27,376 nt of DNA from Ophiothrix spiculata (taxonomy: Eukaryota > Echinodermata > Ophiuroidea > Amphilepidida > Ophiotrichidae). The DNA is taken from assembly GCA_000969725.1 (NCBI GenBank), contig JXSR01S011152.1; one strand, 5' to 3'. Numbering within the stretch: position 1 is the first letter of the stretch; each line of letters opens with the position of its first letter. Position numbers and translations under genes: made by a program. Below are positions 17,388 through 25,795 of the stretch, piece by piece. Below the pieces are notes generated by a model. That model saw only the letters and a list, made by a program, of their open reading frames with translations, was not told the DNA's origin and made no database searches.

Positions 17388-18551
17388 TCATGTTTTTCTT
17401 AATGTCAATGTTCTGTTGTAAAATTCATCAAATACCTCTTTTGGAAGGAGCACCTTACCATCTGGATTATTAGGATCCTCTAGAGTCATGTAAACACGTT
17501 CATTCGTGTTACGTCTTTGTAATGAAACATAAACAGGATCTGATGCTAAACTAGGAGGAGTAGGAACGAACCTCTGTCTTTGGTTAATAATAGATGACAC
17601 ATTGCGGTGTTTATAACACATGACACAAGTGGTTATGATAAATATAACAGTTAATAAACAGGTTACTGCAGTTGATACTGTTAAGTAGAAAACTGTATCT
17701 GAATTTGACAGACAGGTGTTCTGACATTCTGATGGATCTAATATCTGCACATGATTTACCACTTTTGGTTTTGTAGTTACCATATCGAAATTACGATTGT
17801 TATTTGTGTGTGATGTTTGAACAGATATGGGTCCTATTTCACAGGACTGCATGCGATCAGGAAAGCCTTCACTGGTCATTTCACAACGGAATATTGCTCC
17901 ATTATGTTCAGACTTAATTGTAACAAAAATGTTTGACAATCCAGTTTCACCATCGACTTGATTTGATGATTGTTGAATACCATATGTTAGCAAAGAACGC
18001 CATTGAAGAATTACAGATGGAACTCCTTTATCAGAACTACATATCAATTCCATAATGTCCCCTTTCGAGAAAACCAAATTTTGTGGATTACTCGAACAAT
18101 ATGGTTGCGTTTTATCTGGAAATAAGTAGACCTGAATACCTAGTGAATCATGATCAATTGCTGTTGGAATAGGCCCAGACATTCTAGATACAGAACAGGA
18201 ATATTCACCGCTGTCTGAAGAAATGATATCTAATATTGTAAGAAAATATAAGATTGATCCATCGGTAAATGTTCTCTCCGCTAAATAAATCCTTTCTCGA
18301 ACCGTTGACTCCAGGATACTAGAATCGGATATTATATGTTCAGTTTCTCCGTTAATCGTACGAGTAATCAAAACCAGGTCGCCTTTTTGAACATTCCAAA
18401 TTTGACATTGTAAAACCAAAATACCACCGACAGCTACATGATGCATTGGAGAAGTCACTTCAAGTCTAGTTTCACTGTTAACACATTTAATTTGTAGCAG
18501 CAACAATTGACACAAGCTCGCAAACAGACATACATATTTCCTCACCGCCAT
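17388..18551 (-). CDS. R7: ITAM-tailed two-Ig-domain membrane receptor
   Basis: 387 residues. ATG with G at -3 and G at +4. Signal peptide about 1-26 (ends KCVNS). V-like Cys49/Cys119 with D113-x-G-x-Y-x-C. Second domain Cys171, Trp184 and Cys223, with Cys152/Cys237. Stalk with a NNNR stretch, then C276-x3-C280. Transmembrane helix about 286-311. ITAM tyrosines 341 and 354. R7 and R8 form a subgroup, sharing YLFPDK, QPYCSSNPQNLVFS and the TSHTNNNR stalk. A TTTATT (AATAAA on the gene strand) at 17279-17284, about 105 bp past the stop and inside the transposon, could serve as its poly(A) signal. Confidence 0.9.
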   Translation of the reverse strand: MAVRKYVCLFASLCQLLLLQIKCVNSETRLEVTSPMHHVAVGGILVLQCQIWNVQKGDLVLITRTINGETEHIISDSSILESTVRERIYLAERTFTDGSILYFLTILDIISSDSGEYSCSVSRMSGPIPTAIDHDSLGIQVYLFPDKTQPYCSSNPQNLVFSKGDIMELICSSDKGVPSVILQWRSLLTYGIQQSSNQVDGETGLSNIFVTIKSEHNGAIFRCEMTSEGFPDRMQSCEIGPISVQTSHTNNNRNFDMVTTKPKVVNHVQILDPSECQNTCLSNSDTVFYLTVSTAVTCLLTVIFIITTCVMCYKHRNVSSIINQRQRFVPTPPSLASDPVYVSLQRRNTNERVYMTLEDPNNPDGKVLLPKEVFDEFYNRTLTLRKT

Positions 18552-18746
18552 GACTTCAATAAAGGCGACAACTACTTTGCATAGTAACTATTCCATTGCT
18601 AATCTCTACGAAAATTATTTCAAAATCCTGTTCAACGACGTTAAGTTGCAATGAGTTCAAGCTTTACTCAAATACATCAAGATATAGCAACAAGGAACAA
18701 TAAATTAATATCCTCTCTATGCACCTACTCTACACCTCAAATTGTA

Positions 18747-18880
18747 ATGGCGTCGAGAAATACATATTATTCACCATACATTTAACATATCATAGAATAT
18801 TAACGACTTATGGGAATTACATATTCAACATGGCATTACAATATTATAAGTTTGATTTTGTATCGACTGTAGAGGGTGTT
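18747..18880 (-). promoter_or_regulatory. Promoter cassette of R7 (variant B element)
   Basis: A, ATGGCGTCGAGAAA, 18747-18760 (196 bp from the ATG); C, ACATATTCAA, 18819-18828; B, GACTGTAGAGGGTGT, 18865-18879. B has two changes from consensus (T to G and C to T in the GATGGC core), the only B element of the ten that departs there. Confidence 0.7.
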
Positions 18881-19689
18881 GTTCAGGTTTCTGATACAAT
18901 AGACAAAATGCTTTGTAAAATGATTAATAAAGTTGCACAAGAAATTCTAATAATTATATTATTTTTGATTAAACCATATTGATTGAAAGATGTTTGCCTG
19001 CAAATTGAAGAAGTTCCAACGAGAAATAATAATGACAAAACGTAAATAGCATCTTAAGCAAAAAATAATTGTTTTAAAATTGTAATGAAATGAATTGTAA
19101 ACCCTTGTTCCAGTTCTGATACATTGTGTCCCACAAACTAGCTTACAATCTTTGCGTGTAAAGATTCCTGCTTAACCGGATAGTTAGAAAATATGTAAAG
19201 GTGCCATATAGCTATGAAATGAACTTTAAGATACCGTTCGTATCATTTACATTAGTGATCCAGAACATATTCTAATTATTTATCTTGTCCGATTTCATGA
19301 TTTTGACCACAAAATAGGGGTGTTTCTTTATGGATGATAAATGAGACATCTTGAAAAATTGATCATTAAATTTGTTCATTTTTTCAGCACTGTATGATAA
19401 TTATATATTAAGTTGATTGATAAGCCAATATGCACATATTATAATTATACTTCATTCAACATGTTCAACAGGAACTTACAAAATTGTTAAATCGGACCAA
19501 ATCAATATCTTTAATGATTATTTTATGAACTTCAATCTTTACATATTTTCTAATATATGGTAAAGCTAAGAGGCACACTGTTACATTTTGAAATCTTAAT
19601 AAAAAACTTTGTTTTGCATTTTATTGTTATGTTTAGTTTTACACCTAAAATGACATCGAGATCTAAAGATATAAAGCGATAAACGACAA
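18881..19689. other. Spacer R7-R8, nothing recognised except a possible poly(A) signal
   Basis: AT-rich, no gene. TTTATT at 19620-19625 is AATAAA on the minus strand, about 65 bp after the stop of R8, and is a reasonable poly(A) signal for R8. Confidence 0.45.
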
Positions 19690-20844
19690 TCACGTTTTCC
19701 TTAATGTCAATGTCCTGTTATAGAATTCATCAAATACCTCTTTAGGCAGTAGCACCTTTCCATCTGGATTATTTGGATCCTCTAGAGTCATATAAACACG
19801 CTCATTAGTGTTACGTCTTTGTAATGATACATAAACAGGATCTCCTGCTAAACTAGGAGGAGTAGGAACATACCTCTGTCTTTGGCTAATATTAGATGAT
19901 GCATTGTGGTGTTTATAACACATGACACAAGTTGTTATGATAAATATGATAGTCAACAGGCACATTGCTGCAGATGATACTGTTAAGTAGAACACCGTAT
20001 CTGATGTTGACGGACAAGTATTTAGACATTCAAGTGGGTTTAATGTCTGTAATTGATTTACTTGTTTTGGTTTTGTAGTTACCACGTTTAAATCACGATT
20101 GTTATTTGTATGTGATGATTTAACAGATATAGGTCCTATTTCACATGACCGCATGCGATTAGGAAATCCTTGACTTGTCATTTCACAGCGGAATATCATG
20201 CCATGATGTTTTGTCGAAATTGTGACATAAAGATTAGCAAACACTGTGTTATCTTCTACTCTGTTAGATGAATGTTGAATATCATATGTTAACAAAGAAC
20301 GCCATTGAAGATTTACAGTTGGTACAGCTTTATCCGAACTACATAGTAATTCTAGAACGTTTCCTTCTGAGAAAACCAAATTTTGTGGATTACTTGAACA
20401 ATACGGCTGTTGTTTATCTGGAAATAAATAGACTTGAATATCCACTGAATCATGATTGACAATAGTAGGAACAGGTCCCGACATTCTTGAAACAGAGCAG
20501 GTATAAGTTCCACTGTCAGAGGGCTTAGCATTCAGAATTGTAAGAAAATACACATTTGATCCATCGGGAAAGTTTCTTAGAGATAAATACACTCGATCCT
20601 GAATAGATGGCTGTAAAAGTCTGCCTGAAGAAATTTGTTCTCCACCTCCTTCAAACATTCGTGAAATAACGACCGTGTCAAAATTTTCTTGAATATTCCA
20701 AATTTGACATTGCACAACAAAAATACCATCAGCAGCAATAGGAGTCACAAGACTACTTATTTCCACAGTAGTGTCACTATAAGTAAAATGTAATTTTATG
20801 CTTAGAAAAGCGAGAATTAAGAATACGTATTTGTGTGCTTCCAT
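19690..20844 (-). CDS. R8: ITAM-tailed two-Ig-domain membrane receptor
   Basis: 384 residues. ATG with A at -3 and G at +4. Signal peptide about 1-23 (ends TYSD). V-like Cys46/Cys116. Second domain Cys168, Trp181 and Cys220, with Cys149/Cys234. It has FPNR where most have FPDR. Stalk C273-x3-C277, transmembrane helix about 283-308 with MCLL in place of TCLL. ITAM tyrosines 338 and 351. The tail has SLAGDP for SLASDP, otherwise the consensus. Sister of R7. The distance to R9 (524 bp from its start to the R9 stop) is the shortest in the array, so the R8 promoter must lie within that interval. Confidence 0.9.
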   Translation of the reverse strand: MEAHKYVFLILAFLSIKLHFTYSDTTVEISSLVTPIAADGIFVVQCQIWNIQENFDTVVISRMFEGGGEQISSGRLLQPSIQDRVYLSLRNFPDGSNVYFLTILNAKPSDSGTYTCSVSRMSGPVPTIVNHDSVDIQVYLFPDKQQPYCSSNPQNLVFSEGNVLELLCSSDKAVPTVNLQWRSLLTYDIQHSSNRVEDNTVFANLYVTISTKHHGMIFRCEMTSQGFPNRMRSCEIGPISVKSSHTNNNRDLNVVTTKPKQVNQLQTLNPLECLNTCPSTSDTVFYLTVSSAAMCLLTIIFIITTCVMCYKHHNASSNISQRQRYVPTPPSLAGDPVYVSLQRRNTNERVYMTLEDPNNPDGKVLLPKEVFDEFYNRTLTLRKT

Positions 20845-20997
20845 AATAACGATTTAATACTCAGCACAGATCAACTGATCGAAAGATTCCTAACATAACG
20901 TTTTGCTACTTGTTGAAACAATAATACTCAAATACAGCGATTACGTTGCGATAAAAAAAACCTTGATCATATTCAACTGTACATGTCCACATTATAA

Positions 20998-21124
20998 ATG
21001 GCGTCGAGAGATTGTAGTAATCATTTCTTCACTACGGTTGAACCGTGATTAAAATATAAAGATATTCACAACTTAATATTCATCAAAATTGCGCATAATA
21101 GATAGCAGAACAGTAGATGGCGTG
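20998..21124 (-). promoter_or_regulatory. Promoter cassette of R8
   Basis: A, ATGGCGTCGAGAGA (one change), 20998-21011, only 154 bp from the ATG; C, TAATATTCAT, 21074-21083; B, AACAGTAGATGGCGT, 21109-21123. This B element is the closest of all to the vertebrate CTCF consensus (11 of 12 positions by eye). Confidence 0.75.
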
Positions 21125-21192
21125 TTTCACTTCTCCCTTCAGCAGGTGAGTAAGGACAGAATTATTTGGTTCACATGATGAATTTAAAATGG

Positions 21193-21209
21193 TTTATTTT
21201 TTTTTTATT
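21193..21209 (-). terminator. Possible poly(A) signals of R9
   Basis: TTTATT at 21193-21198 and again at 21204-21209 read AATAAA on the gene strand, about 160-175 bp beyond the stop of R9. They are in a T-rich tract, so chance is possible. Confidence 0.35.
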
Positions 21210-21367
21210 TTTTTTATAACCTCTTGATCTTTTGTGAATTCATGTATCAAATTCCGAAAATAAAACCCAAACACCCAATAATGTACATAAATATAATACA
21301 GCATAATAACAAAGTTTAAAGCTATATTATATTGTACATATTGTTTTTTACACATAATGGATATTGA

Positions 21368-22522
21368 CTACGTTTTTCTCAAGGTTAAGGTCTTGTTATA
21401 AAATTCTTCAAATACCTCTTTAGACAGAAGCACCTTTCCATCCGGACTATTTGGATCCTCTAGGGTCATGTACACACGTTCGTTTGTATTTCGTCTTTGT
21501 AATGAAACATAAACAGGATCTGATGCCAAAATTGGAGGGGTTGGAACATAAGATTGATTTCTTCTAATTGTATTTGTTAAATGTTGATATTTACAGCACA
21601 TCACAATTGTTATTATGATAAATATTAAAGTTAACAAACACGTAGCTACTGTAGATATTGTCAGATAAAATAATGTGTTAGAAGAAGAAGCACATTCTGT
21701 TTTGCAATTATCATCCGAGAGATTTGCATCACCAGCCTTAATTACCTCCATGTTCTTTGTTGTTACAATGACGTCATGGTCTACATTAATATATGGAGAC
21801 TGTACTGAAATTGGCCCTATGTCACATGATCGTACTCGATTAGGAAATCCAGTGCTTGTCATTTCACAACGAAATATTGCACCATGAAATGCCCTTTTAG
21901 CTGTGATATATAAGCTTGAAGTTATCATATCACTGTCTATAATAGATTGCGATCGTAAATAGTCATATGTTAACAAAGAACGCCATTTTAGATCTACAGT
22001 CGGGAAAGCTATTTGAGCAGTACATTTCAATTCTAGCCGATCCCCTTCAATTAACATCATATTCGATGGTGTACTCACGCATATTGGATTAGAACTATCA
22101 GGAAACGAATATACCTGAATATCAATTAACCCGTGATCAAGTATAGATGGAAGCGATCTGACTATCCTTGTCACAGAGCAAACATATTCTCCACCATCAG
22201 ATAAGCTTACTTCTAAAAGTGTCAGAAAGTATATTGACGATCCATCAGTTAACGTTCGTATAGATAAATAAGATCTGTCTTGAACAGATGATTCTAAACT
22301 AATGCTAGACCCAGATGAAATTGGTTCGCTCCCATCCACGGTAGTACGAGCTATAGCAACAATGTCGCCATTTTGAATATTCCGTACTTGGCATTGTAAA
22401 ACCAAAATCCCGCCAACGGACACTGGAGCGATAGGTAAAGTAACCTCCACATTCGTGTCACAAAAAGTAAAATATGCACATTGTTGGATGATGAAAATAA
22501 CAATATGTACTTTGGTCATCAT
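21368..22522 (-). CDS. R9: ITAM-tailed two-Ig-domain membrane receptor (most divergent tail)
   Basis: 384 residues from the ATG at 22522 (a second ATG follows at once). Extending to 22531 would need a TTG start and is rejected. Signal peptide about 1-21 (ends FTFC). V-like Cys44/Cys115. Second domain Cys167, Trp180 and Cys219, with Cys148/Cys233. Stalk C273-x3-C277, transmembrane helix about 284-309 followed by MCCK. ITAM tyrosines 338 and 351 are intact, although this copy differs most elsewhere in the tail: PPILASDP, EDPNSPDG, LLSKEVFEEFYNK. The survival of both YxxL units against that background supports their functional importance. Confidence 0.9.
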   Translation of the reverse strand: MMTKVHIVIFIIQQCAYFTFCDTNVEVTLPIAPVSVGGILVLQCQVRNIQNGDIVAIARTTVDGSEPISSGSSISLESSVQDRSYLSIRTLTDGSSIYFLTLLEVSLSDGGEYVCSVTRIVRSLPSILDHGLIDIQVYSFPDSSNPICVSTPSNMMLIEGDRLELKCTAQIAFPTVDLKWRSLLTYDYLRSQSIIDSDMITSSLYITAKRAFHGAIFRCEMTSTGFPNRVRSCDIGPISVQSPYINVDHDVIVTTKNMEVIKAGDANLSDDNCKTECASSSNTLFYLTISTVATCLLTLIFIIITIVMCCKYQHLTNTIRRNQSYVPTPPILASDPVYVSLQRRNTNERVYMTLEDPNSPDGKVLLSKEVFEEFYNKTLTLRKT

Positions 22523-22778
22523 AGTACTCAATGCACCTAAATGTAGTGTACGTTAAAATGTCGGCACTAATGTAGAATAGTAGAATAACTGAAGAAATTA
22601 TAAAAGTAAAACATCTTCTCAAAAATGTAAATGATGAACACAATCAAAACATATGTTGTATAAAATATCCTTCAATGGAAGTGACAACAATAAAGTAAGT
22701 ATTCTTTAAGACACCATTATTATGTTGTGTTTTGCAAATCTAACTGCTGGGTTTCAACAATGAACCATAATGAATAAA

Positions 22779-22900
22779 TTGGTGTCGAGAAACTACAAAT
22801 AAGTATCACAACATCCATTTGATATGAATAATTCAACAGTCTTACATTTAATATTCATGCATACTAATCTGACTAGAGTGACCTGACAATAGATGGCGTT
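22779..22900 (-). promoter_or_regulatory. Promoter cassette of R9
   Basis: A is degenerate, TTGGTGTCGAGAAA, 22779-22792 (257 bp from the ATG); C, TAATATTCAT, 22849-22858; B, GACAATAGATGGCGT, 22885-22899. In A the TCGAGAAA half is intact while the ATGGC half has changed. Confidence 0.72.
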
Positions 22901-23614
22901 CTTTGAGATCTTGATTTCACAAAACTGTAATATTGAAATAATAGGTTGATATACCTGACAATAGCTGTACTTTTTCATGTTATCATATGATTGTTTCATC
23001 AATAAAGTAATTTTAGTGATAAACAACAAAAACATCGATGTTGCTTGTCACTAAAATTACTGTACTGACAAACAACAAAAGCATCGTTGAACTCAAACAT
23101 GAAAGAGTGTGTTTTGAATAACATAATAAAGTAAAAACAATAAAAAATACATTTAATAAAATCTAGGAATATAAAAAAGCATGATAACTTGTGTACGCCG
23201 GTTACCAAAGTTCAACACGTTTGCTTGATGTTTGATAGAATAAGTGAAACATGAGATTTAATGAAGAATTACTACTCAATTGGTGTCGCTTGAAATAAAT
23301 TACATATTTCATCAATTAGCTTCATAAACTACATGTGCAATGATAATTAAAAGTATCTGCAAAAATTTGGCGTTATAATATAACATGTCTTTTAAAACGT
23401 ATAAATTTTGAACCATTCACCTGATTGTCTTCACCGAGAGGGTAAGTTGGGATATTGTGTTTTCATTGAATCTAGAAGTAATCGTAATATCCTTTTAAAA
23501 GTATACATCTTTGAAAGGAATGATAAAAAGAATTCTGCTTCACCGTCCAGACAAAGGCAACGATCTATTTCATTAGCAATAAATACATGTACATGCATAT
23601 AAATTGTATCATCA
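22901..23614. other. Spacer R9-R10
   Basis: No convincing gene. Small minus-strand ORFs (22793-23035, 22999-23208, 23431-23688) lack recognisable features and the last overlaps R10. The inverted and direct repeats at 23006-23089 are the only structure seen. Confidence 0.45.
23006..23089. repeat. Inverted repeat overlapped by a direct repeat
   Basis: Arms 23006-23028 and 23039-23061 match at 21 of 23 positions; the outer 14 bp (AGTAATTTTAGTGA) are perfect. The word GATAAACAACAAAAACATCG at 23018 recurs with few changes at 23067 (GACAAACAACAAAAGCATCG). This pattern suggests a local duplication or a small foldback element. Confidence 0.6.
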
Positions 23615-24790
23615 TTATGTTTTTCTAAGGGTAAGCGTCTTGTTGTAGAATTCATCAAATACCTCCTTGGGAAGAAGCACCTTTCCATCAGGATTATTAG
23701 GATCCTCTAAAGTCATGTACACACGTTCATTTGTATTTCTCCTTTGTAATGACACATAAACAGGATCAGAAGCTAGACTGGGAGGAGTAGGGATATACCT
23801 CTGATTATTTCTAATATCAGACGATATATTGCTGTGCTTGCAACACATGATAATTGTTGTTATAAAAAACAAGATGGTTAATAAACATGTGACACAGGTA
23901 GATATTGTCAAATAGAAAACTGTAACTGATGAAGAAGTGCAAACACTTTGACAACTACTTGTAGGATTTGAGTCATCAATATTGATTATATCATCAACTT
24001 TATTCTGAGACGTGATTGTGACACTTTGGTCGTTGGTATTTGATGGCGATGTTACAGATAGAGGACCGATTTCACAAGATCTGATGCGATCAGGAAAACC
24101 GGGACTGGTCATTTCACAACGAAATATAGCTTGATTGAGATCATTAGTTATTCTCAAGGCAAGTCTAGACACTACCCTATCCTCTTCTGGTAAATAGGTC
24201 GATTGCTGGTATTCAAATGTAACCAATGACCGCCATTTTAGTTCAACAATAGGGACGGTTTTAGAAGAGGTGCACATTAGTTCAAGAGTTCTTCCCCCTC
24301 CCAATACTAAGTTAGAAGGATTACTTGAACAAGACGGTTGTGAGTTATCAGGAAATGAATAAATCTCAACATTTATAGAATGTCTGTCTACGACACCCAG
24401 ATCAATTCCTACCATTCGTACTACAGTGCAAACATATTCACCCTTATCTGCCAAAGTTACATCTAACATGGTGAGAAAATACACGGATGATCCGTCAGTA
24501 AATGATCTTTTAGCAAGATAAACTCTGTCTTTCACAGAAGATTCCGTATTGATATCAGATCCAGATGATATCTGATCAGCTGTTTGATCTCTTCCATCTC
24601 CCAGTACACGAGAAATCATCACTGTGTCTCCATTTTGAATATTCCATATCTGACATTGAATTACCAGAATATTACCAACGCTTATAGAACCAGCTGGAGA
24701 CGTTACTTCAACTGTTGTATCTCCTCGAACAAAATGAAAATATGTTTGTAAAACAATGAAGAGAAAGATCAGTAACTCCGTATATACCAT
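23615..24790 (-). CDS. R10: ITAM-tailed two-Ig-domain membrane receptor
   Basis: 391 residues. ATG with A at -3 and G at +4. Signal peptide about 1-23 (ends FVRG). V-like Cys46/Cys121; the distance is 75 residues because of an added QTAD segment near residue 70. Second domain Cys173, Trp186 and Cys225, with Cys154/Cys239. Stalk C280-x3-C284, transmembrane helix about 291-316, CC at the inner face. ITAM tyrosines 345 and 358. The end is FYNKTLTLRKT. R10 and R11 are a recent pair: domains, stalk (NKVDDI or NKIDNI) and 5' flanks are all alignable. Confidence 0.9.
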   Translation of the reverse strand: MVYTELLIFLFIVLQTYFHFVRGDTTVEVTSPAGSISVGNILVIQCQIWNIQNGDTVMISRVLGDGRDQTADQISSGSDINTESSVKDRVYLAKRSFTDGSSVYFLTMLDVTLADKGEYVCTVVRMVGIDLGVVDRHSINVEIYSFPDNSQPSCSSNPSNLVLGGGRTLELMCTSSKTVPIVELKWRSLVTFEYQQSTYLPEEDRVVSRLALRITNDLNQAIFRCEMTSPGFPDRIRSCEIGPLSVTSPSNTNDQSVTITSQNKVDDIINIDDSNPTSSCQSVCTSSSVTVFYLTISTCVTCLLTILFFITTIIMCCKHSNISSDIRNNQRYIPTPPSLASDPVYVSLQRRNTNERVYMTLEDPNNPDGKVLLPKEVFDEFYNKTLTLRKT

Positions 24791-25099
24791 GTTGACTAAA
24801 ATGCGGTAAACAAAGACGACGTTCCAGATGAGACTTTATACGTGTGTTCATTATACAATGTTATACATGTGTATAGAATACAACGAACCAATTGTCCACT
24901 GGAGCAAATAACACTGTTGGAATTAAGAATGGAATAGAATAATAACACACCCTTAACCAAAGCAAGCATCGGTCATAATCGCCAACACTTGCGATATTTT
25001 CTAACGGCATCCAGTATTAGAACCTCATATGAGGTTATTTGCATTCTTAAGCAGGTATATACTAAGTATACAGTTCCCACAGTCTTATTTCATATGTTA

Positions 25100-25200
25100 A
25101 TGTCGTCGAGAAATGCCGGATATTCTAATGCGAGAAAATAATGTATGTAATATTCATGACAGATAATGAATATGGATTTAAATTGACAATAGATGGCGTT
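25100..25200 (-). promoter_or_regulatory. Promoter cassette of R10
   Basis: A, ATGTCGTCGAGAAA (one change), 25100-25113 (310 bp from the ATG); C, TAATATTCAT, 25148-25157; B, GACAATAGATGGCGT, 25185-25199. A-to-C spacing is 48 bp, as in R1 and R11, against 66-76 in the rest. Confidence 0.75.
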
Positions 25201-25795
25201 GTCTGACTAAATGATTGACTGTAAACGAAAAATTGTAAAGTGCAAAGCAAAGTCTTCGTAAAATGGCATTAACATGGAACAAGCGAATATTTCATACCCT
25301 TAATGGTAACAACTTGATGAATGATATTAATAGTAAATGCGTCTTAATCAGCTCCATTACTCAAGTTATAGAGACATTTTACCCGTTTAGGGCAAAATTT
25401 AGTTATACGATGTAAAAATGTGTGCAGACAAAATTGGCTTAAATATGTCATAAACATCATCATATAAATCATTAACCATTTTGGATTAAATAGTTTTACA
25501 TTACAACACCAAATATATATTTTAAATAATAAAAATATACCCTTGCATACTGTAGTCCACTTGCTATTGAAACAGTAGATTCAAATATTATTATTGCCTG
25601 AATCTTGAAATATTGTCAATTTTATGAAATTTCATGATTTTTTTAGAAACGTAATGACGAAATTGTACTGTACTGCAAATCCCTTCCATTTTTTTAATTT
25701 GAATTTAAAAAGGGGCTTTACCGTCTCAAGAAAGGCATAGTGGACATAGGTACCATTAAATAGAATTTCAAAAAGACCTAAAATCTGATCAACTT
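25201..25795. other. Spacer R10-R11, nothing recognised
   Basis: AT-rich, no gene or repeat recognised. It should contain the 3' UTR of R11. Confidence 0.4.

Noticed and set aside
19650..19663. ATGACATCGAGATC as a further element A, 3' of R8
   Set aside because: Four mismatches to the consensus by eye, no B or C element nearby and no start codon downstream of it in the right place; probably chance.
22523..22531. Longer N-terminus of R9 beginning MST
   Set aside because: The codon at 22529-22531 reads TTG; the ATG at 22522 is used instead.
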